From: Acidimicrobiaceae bacterium
GTDB taxonomy: Bacteria > Actinomycetota > Acidimicrobiia > Acidimicrobiales > RAAP-2
Reading direction: 5' to 3'
Length of the DNA stretch: 64,000 nucleotides
Assembly (NCBI GenBank): GCA_027449885.1
Contig: DAIDKS010000031.1
Coordinates: 1-64,000, forward strand
Made by a program: the position numbers and the translations under genes. Shown piece by piece: positions 23,619 through 32,668 of the stretch; the first letter of the stretch is position 1, and each line of letters opens with the position of its first letter. A model generated the notes under the pieces. That model was not told the origin of the DNA. It made no database searches and saw only the letters and a program-made list of their open reading frames with translations.

Positions 23619-24875
23619 GTGGACCTCGCGACGCTGACCGAGGCCTGGTGGCGCGGGGAGGCTCGCGGCCCCCTCACGCTCGCCCCGGACGACGCCGTCC
23701 TCGGGGAGGTCGCCCCCGGCGTCGCCTTCGTCACCGGGTTCGGCAACGTCACGGCCCTCGCGACGGGCGAGGGACTCGTCCTCGTCGACAGCGGCTCGAC
23801 CTACGGGGCGCCGCCCATCCTCGCCGCGCTGCGCGAGTGGAGCGACGAGCCCGTCCACACCCTCGTCTACTCCCACGGCCACGTCGACCACGTCTTCGGC
23901 GCACACCTCCTCGACGCCGAGGCCGAGGCCGCCGGACGGGCCCGTCCGCGCGTCGTCGCCCACGAGAACGTCCTCGCGCGCTTCGCCCGCTACACGACCA
24001 GCGCCGGCTACAACGAGATCGTCAACCAGCGCCAGTTCTCCCTGCCCGAGCTGCGCTGGCGCACCGACTTCCGCCTCCCCGACCTCACCTACCGCGAGGC
24101 CCTCGACCTCGAGGTCGGCGGGGCGCGCCTCGCGCTGCGCCACGCCCGCGGCGAGACCGACGACGCGACGATCACCTGGCTGCCCGACCACCGCGTCCTC
24201 GCCGCCGGCGACCTCTTCGTCTGGTCGAGCCCCAACGCGGGGAACCCCCAGAAGGCCCTGCGCGACCCCGGGGCCTGGGCCCGGGCGCTGCGCGAGATGA
24301 GCGCCCTCGACGCCGAGGTCCTCCTGCCGGGCCACGGGGTGCCGATCCTCGGCGCCGACCGGGTCGCGCGGGCCCTCGACGAGACGGCCGAGTACCTCGA
24401 GCACCTCGTCACGGCGACCCTCGCGCTCATGAACGAGGGGGCGACCTTCGCCGACGTCCTCGCGACCGTGCGCCCCCCGGACCACCTCGCGGACCGGCCC
24501 TACCTGCAGCCCGTCTACGACGAGCCGGAGTTCGTGCTGCACAACGTCTGGCGCCTCTACGGGGGCTGGTGGGACGGCGACCCGGCGAGCCTGCACCCGG
24601 CCCCACCGCGCGAGCGGGCCCGCGACCTCCTCGATCTCGCGGGGGGCGTCGCCCCGATCCTCGAGCGGGTCAACGACCTGATCGAGCGGGGCGACGACGC
24701 GGCCCTGCGCCGCGCCGGGCACCTCGTCGAGGCGCTGTGGGCCGACGACCCGGGCGGACCTGGCGTCGCCGCGGCCCGCGAGCGCCTCTACCGGGCCCGC
24801 GCCCGGGCCGCGACCTCGACGATGGCGAAGGGCGTGTACCGCGCCGCGGCCCGCGAGAGCAGGGACCTCGGCTAA
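23619..24875 (+). CDS. Metallo-beta-lactamase-fold hydrolase, alkylsulfatase-like
   Basis: 418 residues. The di-metal motif SHGHVDH gives H86, H88, D90, H91; later ligand regions are GETDDATITWLPDHRVLAAGDLF and LLPGHG. The segment after the lactamase domain (YDEPEFVLHNVWRLYGGWWDGDP) is the dimerisation-region signature of SdsA1-type alkylsulfatases, and the C-terminus is helical. Such enzymes cleave primary alkyl sulfates to alcohol and sulfate. No signal peptide, so it would be cytoplasmic, unlike Pseudomonas SdsA1. The SCP2-like C-terminal domain of full SdsA1 is absent. Ten bases after tatA. GTG start. Confidence 0.85.
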   Translation: MDLATLTEAWWRGEARGPLTLAPDDAVLGEVAPGVAFVTGFGNVTALATGEGLVLVDSGSTYGAPPILAALREWSDEPVHTLVYSHGHVDHVFGAHLLDAEAEAAGRARPRVVAHENVLARFARYTTSAGYNEIVNQRQFSLPELRWRTDFRLPDLTYREALDLEVGGARLALRHARGETDDATITWLPDHRVLAAGDLFVWSSPNAGNPQKALRDPGAWARALREMSALDAEVLLPGHGVPILGADRVARALDETAEYLEHLVTATLALMNEGATFADVLATVRPPDHLADRPYLQPVYDEPEFVLHNVWRLYGGWWDGDPASLHPAPPRERARDLLDLAGGVAPILERVNDLIERGDDAALRRAGHLVEALWADDPGGPGVAAARERLYRARARAATSTMAKGVYRAAARESRDLG

Positions 24876-24919
24876 GGGGGTTCACAGTTTTCGCCCGGGC
24901 CGCCGGAGGGGGGCCTGAG

Positions 24920-24925
24920 TAGTGT
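24920..24925 (+). promoter_or_regulatory. -10-like box for a leaderless cytochrome oxidase mRNA
   Basis: TAGTGT ends six bases before GTG 24932. No Shine-Dalgarno sequence is seen before that start, so the cta transcript probably begins at the start codon. Confidence 0.45.
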
Positions 24926-24931
24926 CGACGC

Positions 24932-25795
24932 GTGGATTCACCCGCCCTGTCCCCCCAGGGTGCACCGACCCGCTCGCGTCGCTGGCGGCGACTCCGTCGG
25001 GCCGCCGTGCTCCCCGTCGCCGCGCTCGCCCTCTCCGGCTGCACCGTCCCCAGCTTCGGCGCCCACCCGGCCGACACCACGACCGGCCAGTCCTCCTACC
25101 ACCTGTGGCAGGGCTTCTCCATCGGGGCCGCCATCATCGGCACCCTGGTGATCCTGCTGCTCGCCTGGGCCATCCTGCGCTACCGGCGCCGCAGCGCCGA
25201 CGCCATCCCGGCCCAGGTCCAGTACCACATCCCGCTCGAGATCACCTACACGGTCATCCCGATCCTCATCGTCATCGGCCTCTTCGCCGCGACCCTGGTG
25301 GTCGAGAACAAGGTCGTCGCCAACCCCAAGACCGACGTCACGATCAACGTGAACGCCTTCCAGTGGGGCTGGAAGTTCTCCTACCCGGGGAGCTCGGCCG
25401 TCGTCGTGGGCCAGACGACCCAGGACCCGACGATGGTCATGCCGGTCGGCACCGACGTCCACATCAACCTGACCTCGACCGACGTCGTCCACGGCTTCTA
25501 CGTGCGGGCCTTCAACTTCTCCCGCTACGCCCTGCCCGGGGTCGTCAACCAGTTCACCCTCCACGCCGTGAACACCGGGACCTTCTTCGGCCAGTGCACC
25601 CAGCTCTGCGGCCTCTACCACTCGCTGATGTTCTTCAACGTGAAGGTCGTCACCATGAGCCAGTACCGGTCGTGGCTCAACTCCTTCAGCGGCTCCTCGG
25701 CGGCCACCGCGGCCTCGGCGGCCAACACCGCCCAGTCGCAGCAGACGTCCTCGATCGTCCCCTCTAAGCCCACCGCCAGTCACGGAGCGAACTGA
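24932..25795 (+). CDS. ctaC: Cytochrome c oxidase subunit II
   Basis: 287 residues. It takes electrons from cytochrome c through CuA and passes them to subunit I. A lipoprotein signal ends in the lipobox LSGC (C37), two helices follow at about 63-84 and 106-126, then the cupredoxin domain. CuA ligands are H187, C222, C226, H230 and M233. The middle of the loop reads C-T-Q-L-C, with Gln224 where most oxidases have Glu. Aromatic patch for electron transfer (AFQWGWKF) is present. Overlaps ctaD by one base (TGATG). Ser/Ala-rich tail. Confidence 0.96.
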   Translation: MDSPALSPQGAPTRSRRWRRLRRAAVLPVAALALSGCTVPSFGAHPADTTTGQSSYHLWQGFSIGAAIIGTLVILLLAWAILRYRRRSADAIPAQVQYHIPLEITYTVIPILIVIGLFAATLVVENKVVANPKTDVTINVNAFQWGWKFSYPGSSAVVVGQTTQDPTMVMPVGTDVHINLTSTDVVHGFYVRAFNFSRYALPGVVNQFTLHAVNTGTFFGQCTQLCGLYHSLMFFNVKVVTMSQYRSWLNSFSGSSAATAASAANTAQSQQTSSIVPSKPTASHGAN

Positions 25796-27474
25796 TGACC
25801 GACGTCCTCGAGCACCCCGTCGCCGTGGGTGACCACGGACACCACGAGGACCACGGCCCCCGCGGCGTCCTCAAGTGGCTCACCACGACCGACCACAAGG
25901 TCATCGGCCTCTCCTACACCGTCACCGCGGTGATCATGCTGGTGATCGGCGGCCTCTTCGCCGAGATCATCCGCGCCCAGCTGGCGAGCCCCAACGGGAC
26001 CCTCGTCTCGCTGGCCCAGTACAACGAGCTCTTCACCATGCACGGCTCGGTGATGATCTACCTCTTCGCCGGACCCTTCGCCTTCGGGGCGCTCGCCAAC
26101 ATCGTGGTGCCGATCCAGATCGGCGCCCCCGACATGGCCTTCCCGCGCCTCAACGCCCTCTCCTACTGGCTGTACCTGACGGGCTCGATCACCATGCTCT
26201 CGGGCTTCTTCACCGCCGGTGGCGCCGCGAACTTCGGCTGGGTCGGCTACGCGCCCCTCTCCAACTCGATCAACACCCCCGGCGCCGGCGCCGACCTCTG
26301 GATCGGTGGGCTGCTGCTGACGGGCTTCTCGGCGATCTTCACCGGCGTCAACCTGGTCGCGACGATCTTCTACCTGCGGGCCCCGGGCATGACGATGTTC
26401 CGCATGCCGATCTTCACCTGGAACCTGCTGGTGACGGCGCTGCTCATCCTGCTCGCCTTCCCGGTCCTCACGGCCGGTCTGATCATGCTCTACGCCGACC
26501 GCCACTTCGGGACCCACATCTTCTCGGTCGCCGGCGGCGGGGTGCCGGTGCTGTGGCAGCACATCTTCTGGTTCTGGGGCCACCCGGAGGTCTACATCCT
26601 GGCCCTGCCGTTCTTCGGCATGGTCACCGAGATCATCGCCGTCTTCTCGCGCAAGCCGGTCTTCGGCTACAAGGGCATGGTCTTCGCGACCCTCACCATC
26701 GCGGCCCTCTCGCTCGGCGTGTGGGCCCACCACATGTTCACCACCGGCGTCGTCCTGCTCCCCTTCTTCTCGATCATGAGCCTGCTCATCGCCGTGCCGA
26801 CGGGGATCAAGATATTCAACTGGATCGGGACGATGTGGCGAGGGGAGATATGGTTCTCGACCGCCATGCTGATGGCGATCGGGTTCCTCGTGACCTTCCT
26901 CATCGGCGGCCTCACCGGCATCTACCTCGCCAGCCCGCCGCTCGACTTCTTCACCCACGACACCTACTTCGTGGTGGCCCACTTCCACTCGGTGGTGATG
27001 GCCCTGGTGCTCGCGGGCATGGCCGGCCTCTACTACTGGGGCCCGAAGATCACCGGCTACCTGCTGAACGAGACGATCGGCAAGATCCAGTTCTGGTTCC
27101 TCTTCGTGGGGACCCAGGTCTTCACCTTCCCGATCTACCTGCTGGGACTGCGCGGCATGCCGCGGCGCATGGCGATCTACCCCCACGACCCGCAGTGGAA
27201 GTTCCTCAACGACGTCGCGACGGTCGGCGCGATCCTCATCGGCGTCTCGACGATCCTCTTCGTCGTCAACATCATCGTGAGCTGGAAGAAGTACCCGGCC
27301 GGTGACAACCCGTGGGACGGCCACACGCTCGAGTGGTTCACCACCTCGCCGCCGCCCCACCACAACTTCTACCGTCTGCCCCCGATCCGCTCGGAGCGCC
27401 CGACGTGGGACTACAACCACCCGGAGCACACGGCCCTCGGACACGGCGACCACGCGAAGGACGCGGCGCGATGA
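25795..27474 (+). CDS. ctaD: Cytochrome c oxidase subunit I
   Basis: 559 residues, about 12 membrane helices. It holds heme a and the heme a3-CuB centre where oxygen is reduced. Heme a ligand is in FTMHGSVMIYLF. The CuB motif FWGHPEVYILALP has the cross-linked His-Tyr pair and the D-channel Glu, and HHMF supplies two more CuB ligands. HFHSVVMALVL gives the heme a3 and second heme a ligands. This is an A-family aa3-type oxidase. Overlaps ctaF by four bases (ATGA). Subunit III (ctaE) is not in the window. Confidence 0.97.
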   Translation: MTDVLEHPVAVGDHGHHEDHGPRGVLKWLTTTDHKVIGLSYTVTAVIMLVIGGLFAEIIRAQLASPNGTLVSLAQYNELFTMHGSVMIYLFAGPFAFGALANIVVPIQIGAPDMAFPRLNALSYWLYLTGSITMLSGFFTAGGAANFGWVGYAPLSNSINTPGAGADLWIGGLLLTGFSAIFTGVNLVATIFYLRAPGMTMFRMPIFTWNLLVTALLILLAFPVLTAGLIMLYADRHFGTHIFSVAGGGVPVLWQHIFWFWGHPEVYILALPFFGMVTEIIAVFSRKPVFGYKGMVFATLTIAALSLGVWAHHMFTTGVVLLPFFSIMSLLIAVPTGIKIFNWIGTMWRGEIWFSTAMLMAIGFLVTFLIGGLTGIYLASPPLDFFTHDTYFVVAHFHSVVMALVLAGMAGLYYWGPKITGYLLNETIGKIQFWFLFVGTQVFTFPIYLLGLRGMPRRMAIYPHDPQWKFLNDVATVGAILIGVSTILFVVNIIVSWKKYPAGDNPWDGHTLEWFTTSPPPHHNFYRLPPIRSERPTWDYNHPEHTALGHGDHAKDAAR

Positions 27475-27863
27475 AGGTCGAAGCGAAGATCCTCCTCATC
27501 CTCGGCCTCTTCTTCGGGATCGTCGCGGCCGTCTACTGGCGCTGGTCGGTGGAGAACGCCGGCGGCGTGATGCTGGTCGCCGCCATGCTGCTCGGCTTCC
27601 TGCCCGGTGGCTACTACTGGTGGTGGAGTCGTCGCATGCGCGCCCGCCCCGAGGACGACCCCACCGCGACCCCGGCCCAGTCGGCCGGCGTCGTCGGCGC
27701 CTTCCCGGGCACCTCGATCTGGCCCTTCACGATGGGCATGGGCGCCTTCTTCGTGGTGCTGGCCCTCGTCTTCGGGATCTGGCTGCTGGTGCCGGGCATC
27801 GCCCTCGTCACCTGGGCCCTCCTCGGCGGCATCGCCGAGGGGCGCCGCGGCGGCCGCGTCTGA
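27471..27863 (+). CDS. ctaF: Cytochrome c oxidase subunit IV, actinobacterial type
   Basis: 130 residues, four helices in two pairs (about 5-23, 30-50, 83-100 and 103-122) joined by a polar linker containing RMRARPEDDP and a conserved GTSIWPFTMGMGAF. This matches the actinobacterial subunit PF12270, which is a fixed part of the bc1-aa3 supercomplex and does not occur outside Actinomycetota. It is thus good evidence for the phylum. Translation is coupled to ctaD through the ATGA overlap. Confidence 0.93.
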   Translation: MKVEAKILLILGLFFGIVAAVYWRWSVENAGGVMLVAAMLLGFLPGGYYWWWSRRMRARPEDDPTATPAQSAGVVGAFPGTSIWPFTMGMGAFFVVLALVFGIWLLVPGIALVTWALLGGIAEGRRGGRV

Positions 27864-27894
27864 TCGCTCGCCCCGCGCGCGCCGGGCGGCGCGT

Positions 27895-27900
27895 TACCCT
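27895..27900 (+). promoter_or_regulatory. -10-like box for a leaderless MMPL mRNA
   Basis: TACCCT ends six bases before GTG 27907, so the mRNA may have no leader. No ribosome-binding site is seen in the intervening TCTGGG. Confidence 0.4.
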
Positions 27901-27906
27901 TCTGGG

Positions 27907-29997
27907 GTGCTCGAACGCTGGACCCGCGCGGTGGTGCGCGTCCGCGCGCTCGTCCTCGCCCTCTGGGTCCTCGCGGCCCTCGCCGGACTGCTCGGCTACG
28001 CCCAGCTCGGCTCGCGCCTGACGACCTCGCTGGCCGTCCCGGGGACGCAGTCGGCCCGGGCCGACCAGCTCCTCACCGCCTTCCACGAGAACATCGAGGG
28101 AGCCGTCACGATCGTCGTCCCCCACGTGAGCGACCGCACGGCCCCGGGGGACGAGCGCCGCCTCCGAGAGGCCCTCGCGCGCGTCCCGGCCCTCCACGTC
28201 GTCGCCGACCAGCGCGTCGCGGGGATCCAGCTGGTCGACCTCGAGTCGCCCCTCTCGCTCAACGCCGCGGCGGCCCTCACCGGCCCGCTGCGGGCGGCCC
28301 TCGCCCGGGAGGGGGTCGCCGGGGCCCTCGTCACCGGCCCGGCCGCCCTCCAGTACGACGTGACCCCGGTGCTGCGCCACGACCTCGTCGTCGGGGAGAT
28401 CGCGGCCGGGGCCGCCACCGTCCTCCTGCTCGTCGCCCTCCTCGGCGTGGGCTGGGCCGTCCTCGTGCCCCTCGTCGTCGCGGCCCTCACCACGGCGACG
28501 GCGCTCGGCGTGGTCGACCTGCTCGCCGGCCACGTCCTCATGGTCCTCTACGTCCCCAACGTGGTCGCCCTCGTGGGACTGGGCCTCGCCGTCGACTACG
28601 CCCTGCTCGTGGTGCACCGGATGCGCCGCGAGCTCGCCCGGTCGGCGCCCGCGACGGCCGTGCTCGCCACCATGGCGACCGCCGGGCGGACCGTCCTGCT
28701 CTCGGGGTCGGTCGTCGCGATCGGGCTCGCCACCCTCCTCGCCGTGCCGGTGCCCCTGGTCCGCTCGCTCGGGGTGGCGGGACTGGTCGTCCCGGTCGTC
28801 GCCCTCGCCTCGGCCCTCACCCTCCTGCCGGCCCTCCTCTCCCTCCTCGGCGCCCGTCTCGCCGGGCGGGGCCTGCTCGGTGGCGACCCGGCGACCGGGC
28901 GGTGGGCCCGGATCACCCGGCGGGTCGTCGCGCACCCGGTGCGCGTCCTGCTCGCGAGCCTCGTCGCCCTGGGCGCCCTCGGCGCGGGGGCCGCCCAGCT
29001 CCACCTGACGCCGGGTTCGCTCACGGCGATCCCCTCCGAGATGCCCTCGGCCCGGGCGATCTCCCTCGTCGGCTCGACGATCGGCCCCGGATTCCTCACC
29101 CCCCTCGAGGTCCTCATCGACACCGGGCGGCCCGGCGGGGCGAACGCCCCCGCCGAGGTCGCGGCCCGCCAGAGCCTCGCGACGACCCTCCTCACGACCC
29201 CGGGGGTGAGCCTCGTCGCCCTCGACACCCGGCCGCCCTACGTCGACGCGACGCACCGGATCGCCCGGGTCCTCGTCATCGGGCCCGACGAGTTCGGGGC
29301 CCCCGCGAGTCAGGCGCTCGTCGGCGTCGTGCGCCGCGACGTCGCCGCGACGTCGTGGCCGACCGGGACGACCTGGGCCGTGGGCGGGGCCCCGGCGCAG
29401 GGCGTCGACTTCCTCCACGCCATCTACGGCCCCCTCCCCTTCCTCGTCGCCGGCGCACTGGCGATCGCCCTCGCCGCCCTGTCGGCCGCCTTCTCGTCCT
29501 TCCTGCTCGCCCTCCTCGCCGTCCTCCTCGACCTCGTGACGGTCGCCGTCAGCTACGGGGCCCTCGTCGTGGTCTTCCGCGAGGGCGCGGGGCGCCTCCT
29601 CGGCACCTACCACGTCGGCCAGATCGAGGGCTGGGTGCCCGTCTTCGTCTTCGCGGTGCTCTTCGGGCTCTCGATGGACTACGAGGTCTTCATCGTCGCC
29701 CGGGTGCGCGAGGCCCACGACCGGGGGCTCTCGACCCGCGAGGCCCTCGTCGAGGGACTCGCCGAGACCGGCGGCGTCGTCACCAGCGCCGCCGCGATCA
29801 TGGTCGCCGCCCTCGCCGGCTTCGTCATCGGTCGGGTCGCCGGACTGCAGGAGCTCGGAGTGGGACTCGGGGTCGGAGTCGCCCTCGACGCCACCATCGT
29901 GCGGGGCCTCGTCCTGCCCGCCCTGGTCACCCTGCTCGGGGACCGCGTCTGGGGCCGGCGCGCCGCGCGCGCCGGGCGCGACCCCGTCCCGGGCTGA
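27907..29997 (+). CDS. MMPL-family (RND superfamily) transporter
   Basis: 696 residues from GTG. Two repeats, each of one helix, an external loop and a bundle of five or six helices. The first helix starts VLALWVLAALAGLLG. The external loop of the first half runs about 40-160, of the second about 370-510. Proton-relay residues lie in GLGLAVDYALLVVHRMR and, in the second half, FGLSMDYEVFIVARVRE (the D-Y pairs of helices 4 and 10). MMPL proteins export lipids or small molecules to the envelope. Shorter than mycobacterial MmpL3. Substrate unknown. It is 43 bases after ctaF. Confidence 0.93.
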   Translation: MLERWTRAVVRVRALVLALWVLAALAGLLGYAQLGSRLTTSLAVPGTQSARADQLLTAFHENIEGAVTIVVPHVSDRTAPGDERRLREALARVPALHVVADQRVAGIQLVDLESPLSLNAAAALTGPLRAALAREGVAGALVTGPAALQYDVTPVLRHDLVVGEIAAGAATVLLLVALLGVGWAVLVPLVVAALTTATALGVVDLLAGHVLMVLYVPNVVALVGLGLAVDYALLVVHRMRRELARSAPATAVLATMATAGRTVLLSGSVVAIGLATLLAVPVPLVRSLGVAGLVVPVVALASALTLLPALLSLLGARLAGRGLLGGDPATGRWARITRRVVAHPVRVLLASLVALGALGAGAAQLHLTPGSLTAIPSEMPSARAISLVGSTIGPGFLTPLEVLIDTGRPGGANAPAEVAARQSLATTLLTTPGVSLVALDTRPPYVDATHRIARVLVIGPDEFGAPASQALVGVVRRDVAATSWPTGTTWAVGGAPAQGVDFLHAIYGPLPFLVAGALAIALAALSAAFSSFLLALLAVLLDLVTVAVSYGALVVVFREGAGRLLGTYHVGQIEGWVPVFVFAVLFGLSMDYEVFIVARVREAHDRGLSTREALVEGLAETGGVVTSAAAIMVAALAGFVIGRVAGLQELGVGLGVGVALDATIVRGLVLPALVTLLGDRVWGRRAARAGRDPVPG

Positions 29998-30100
29998 CCG
30001 GGTCTCGCTCGGCCGCACCGGCACCCGACGACAGGCCCGCCGCCGTCGACCCGGTCGAGCCCGCCGGGACCTCCGTCAGCCGACCGACGCGGGGCCGGAC

Positions 30101-30137
30101 ACCACGAGTCCCCGTCGCGACGACGGGGACTCGTGGT
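30101..30137. terminator. 17-base-pair convergent terminator
   Basis: ACCACGAGTCCCCGTCG at 30101-30117 pairs perfectly with 30121-30137 over a CGA loop, between the convergent MMPL gene and the TIG-type secreted-protein gene. Both can use it; a short TT follows in the rightward direction. Confidence 0.75.
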
Positions 30138-30159
30138 TCGCAGTTGGGAGGCTAGCGAG

Positions 30160-31863
30160 CTACTTCACGATGGTGATCGCGAAGTGGAGCGACGGCACGT
30201 GGTACCCGAGCGCGAGCGCCGGGTCGTCGTTCGAGTAGGTGAGGATCGGGGTCATGCCGTAGGGCGTGTTCGCGAAGGACGGCTGCTGTGTGTAGAACAT
30301 CGGGTACAGGTCGATCAGGTGCACGCCCGGGCCGCCCGTGGCGCGCAGGTGGATCACCGTGTAGCCGTTCGAGTTGAAGCCGCACCCGTAGCCGATGTAG
30401 CTGTTGTCGTAGTCGACGCCCAGCACGTTGTCGAACTGGGTCCAGCCGACGCCCTTCAGGCTGATGGTGATCTCCTGGCCCTGCTTGAAGGTGTAGGTGC
30501 CGGTGCCCGACTGCCCGTTGGCGAGGGCCGTGGGCGTCGAGGAGTCATCGGCCGTGGCGACGCCCATCGACAGCAGCTTGCCGCTCGAGGAGTAGAAGGG
30601 GACGATCGACTCCATGACGTAGAAGGGGACCTGCGCCTCGACCGTCGAGCCCGAGAGGACGAGGATGACGTGCCAGCCGCCCAGGCCGTCGGGGATGGTG
30701 ACGCTGGTCGAGAGGCTGCCGTTGGTCGCCGAGGCGGTGCCCAGGGGAACCGAGGTGTAGGCCCAGCAGGAGGACGTCGGGCAGTTCACCCGGCTGCCCA
30801 CGACCGAGGACCAGGCCAGCTGGTAGGGGCCCGAGCCGGGCAGCCCGCTCACCGAGACGGTGGCCTTGGTGGTGACGGCGCCCTGCTTCGGCGAGACGGT
30901 CGCCACGGCGTTGCCGTCCGCCGAGAGCCCGGCGTTGTTGAGCGTCGTGACCTCGTTGATCGTGGGGGTCACGGTGGCCGGCCAGGTGATGTACGGGGTC
31001 AGGCTGGTGTGGCCGGGGGTGACGGTGAAGGTCGCGACGCCGCCGCCGTCCTGCGGGTAGACGTCGGCGTAGGGGACCGGCGACTGGATGATGTTCATGT
31101 ACATGTAGCTGATGGCGTCAGCGACCTGGATGAGGTGGGCTCCCGTCGCGCCGGTCGCGCGAATGGTGACGCTCGCCGTCCCGCGGGTCCAGTTGGCCAT
31201 CAGCTCGCCCGCGAACTTGTTGTCGTAGAGCAGGGCCGCGCCGCCCGTGTAGAGGGAGGCCCCGATGCCGGTGTAGGTGATGTGGATCGGGGTCCCGATC
31301 GGTCCTCGCGTCGGGGTGACCGTCAGGGTGCGCAGGAGGTAGAAGGCGCCGTAGGCGACGGCCGTGTTGTTCACGACCGCGTAGATCTGGTGCTGTCCGC
31401 CGAAGTCGGCCGGGGCCTTCGTCGAGTAGGTGAAGCTACCCGACGAGCTGGTCGTCACCGTGGCGAGGGTCACGTTGAGCGTCGACTGCGCGCGACCGAG
31501 GTAGTTGACGGTGTCCGGCTGGGGGCTCGCCACCCAGGTGACGTTGGCGGTCTGCCAGACGATGGCGACGCTCGTCGAGGCCGGCAGTCCGGTGCCCGAG
31601 ATCGTGATCGGCTTGCCCTGGGTCGCCTGGACGGGCGAGATGGTGAGGGGGTTGGAGATCGTCGCCGGCACCGTGAAGGCGGGGGTGACCGGACCGGGGA
31701 GGGCCGGGACGCCGGGCAGGTTCGACGGGGCGACGAGGTTGGTGGGGTTGAGCGTCGACGTGGTGTCGGCCGCTCCCCCGGGGGCCGCGGCGGCGAGAGG
31801 CAGCAGAGCCGCCACCGCAGCCAGGACCATCACGCGGTGCGCGACGTGACGGGTCATCTTCAT
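30160..31863 (-). CDS. Secreted multi-domain protein with Ig-like (TIG) modules
   Basis: 567 residues from ATG 31863, with a GAAAGGATCCCCC ribosome-binding site. Residues 1-32 are a signal peptide (VLAAVAALLPLAAAAPGGA). At least three modules begin with a TIG/IPT-like opening: VQATQGKPITISGTGLP (about 79), VTPTRGPIGTPIHITYTG (about 182) and VSPKQGAVTTKATVSVSG (about 322). A last domain carries conserved-looking Gly/Tyr (DNSYIGYGCGFNSNGY). Only two Cys pairs. No enzymatic motif, so a structural or adhesive surface protein is likely. First of three leftward secreted-protein genes when read from the right, separated from the next by a hairpin. Confidence 0.75.
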   Translation of the reverse strand: MKMTRHVAHRVMVLAAVAALLPLAAAAPGGAADTTSTLNPTNLVAPSNLPGVPALPGPVTPAFTVPATISNPLTISPVQATQGKPITISGTGLPASTSVAIVWQTANVTWVASPQPDTVNYLGRAQSTLNVTLATVTTSSSGSFTYSTKAPADFGGQHQIYAVVNNTAVAYGAFYLLRTLTVTPTRGPIGTPIHITYTGIGASLYTGGAALLYDNKFAGELMANWTRGTASVTIRATGATGAHLIQVADAISYMYMNIIQSPVPYADVYPQDGGGVATFTVTPGHTSLTPYITWPATVTPTINEVTTLNNAGLSADGNAVATVSPKQGAVTTKATVSVSGLPGSGPYQLAWSSVVGSRVNCPTSSCWAYTSVPLGTASATNGSLSTSVTIPDGLGGWHVILVLSGSTVEAQVPFYVMESIVPFYSSSGKLLSMGVATADDSSTPTALANGQSGTGTYTFKQGQEITISLKGVGWTQFDNVLGVDYDNSYIGYGCGFNSNGYTVIHLRATGGPGVHLIDLYPMFYTQQPSFANTPYGMTPILTYSNDDPALALGYHVPSLHFAITIVK

Positions 31864-31921
31864 GGGGGATCCTTTCGGAGGGTTAGGGTGAGGCCGCCAG
31901 CGTGGGAACGGTGGCTCGGAC

Positions 31922-31949
31922 CGGGCCGGCCCCTTCGAGGGCCGGCCCG
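31922..31949 (-). terminator. 11-base-pair hairpin between secreted-protein genes
   Basis: CGGGCCGGCCC and GGGCCGGCCCG flank a CTTCGA loop. It follows the end of the 31970-32635 gene on the leftward strand, and may attenuate or end that transcript before the TIG-type gene. Confidence 0.65.
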
Positions 31950-31969
31950 TCCGTCACTGCGGCGTCAGA

Positions 31970-32635
31970 TCAACCGGCGGGTACCGGGTTGATGGTGAGC
32001 TGGGAGTTCGCGGACGTCCCGGCCTGGGTGTAGGTGAACGTCTGGGCCTTGATCGCCTTCTTCACGACGACGCGCTTCTGGACCCACTTGCCCTTGATCT
32101 TCTGGCGGACGACCTTCGTCACCGCCGGGACGGACTTGGTCGTCACGGTCAGCTTGAAGGGCACGACGCCCATCGTCGCGTACCCGGTGGTGTTCCAGCC
32201 GTAGGACCAGAAGGCCGCCGTGCCGTGGTTGCCGTAGTTCATGGTGAAGGGCGTCGCAATGCCCGGCACCGTAATGGTCGCACTCGCCACGTTGGATCCC
32301 GTGAGCGGGGTGCCGCCGGTAGCGACGTTCACCCCGGACATCCGGAAGACCACGGTCTGGCCAACGTAGAACTCGTTGGTCATTGCGCACCCGATCGGAG
32401 CCTTAAGAACGCCAGTCCCGCCGCTACCGACGACGGTGTCGACGTTGAGGTACAGCGGCAGGTTCGCCGCGCCCTGGACCGGAGGGGCCAACGTCGTAGT
32501 GGTGGGTGCCGTCGTGCTGGTCGTGGGCGGCGCCGTCGTCGTGGTCGTCGAGCTAGCCCCGACGGCCCCCGTGACGAGCGTCGTCCCGCTCAGGGCCAGG
32601 GCCCCGACGGCGACGGACGCGAGTACTTTCCTCAT
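31970..32635 (-). CDS. Secreted protein with Thr-rich spacer
   Basis: 221 residues. Signal peptide 1-27 (VLASVAVGALALSGTTLVTGAVGA), then a Thr/Pro-rich stretch of about 25 residues (TTTTTAPPTTSTTAP) likely open to glycosylation. A beta-rich domain follows, with NEFYVGQTVVFRMSG and a basic patch (KGKWVQKRVVVKKAIKAQ) near 185-205. Start ATG with GGGAGGA some 11 bases upstream. No known family. Lies between the TIG-type protein and the small barrel-like protein, all three exported. Confidence 0.7.
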   Translation of the reverse strand: MRKVLASVAVGALALSGTTLVTGAVGASSTTTTTAPPTTSTTAPTTTTLAPPVQGAANLPLYLNVDTVVGSGGTGVLKAPIGCAMTNEFYVGQTVVFRMSGVNVATGGTPLTGSNVASATITVPGIATPFTMNYGNHGTAAFWSYGWNTTGYATMGVVPFKLTVTTKSVPAVTKVVRQKIKGKWVQKRVVVKKAIKAQTFTYTQAGTSANSQLTINPVPAG

Positions 32636-32668
32636 TTCTTTCTTTCCTCCCTTAGTCGCGATCGCGAA

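Noticed and set aside
27808..30024. A 738-codon leftward frame across ctaF and the first MMPL gene
   Set aside because: Composition is Gly/Asp/Glu/Arg repeats typical of the antisense of a hydrophobic protein; the MMPL frame has full motifs.
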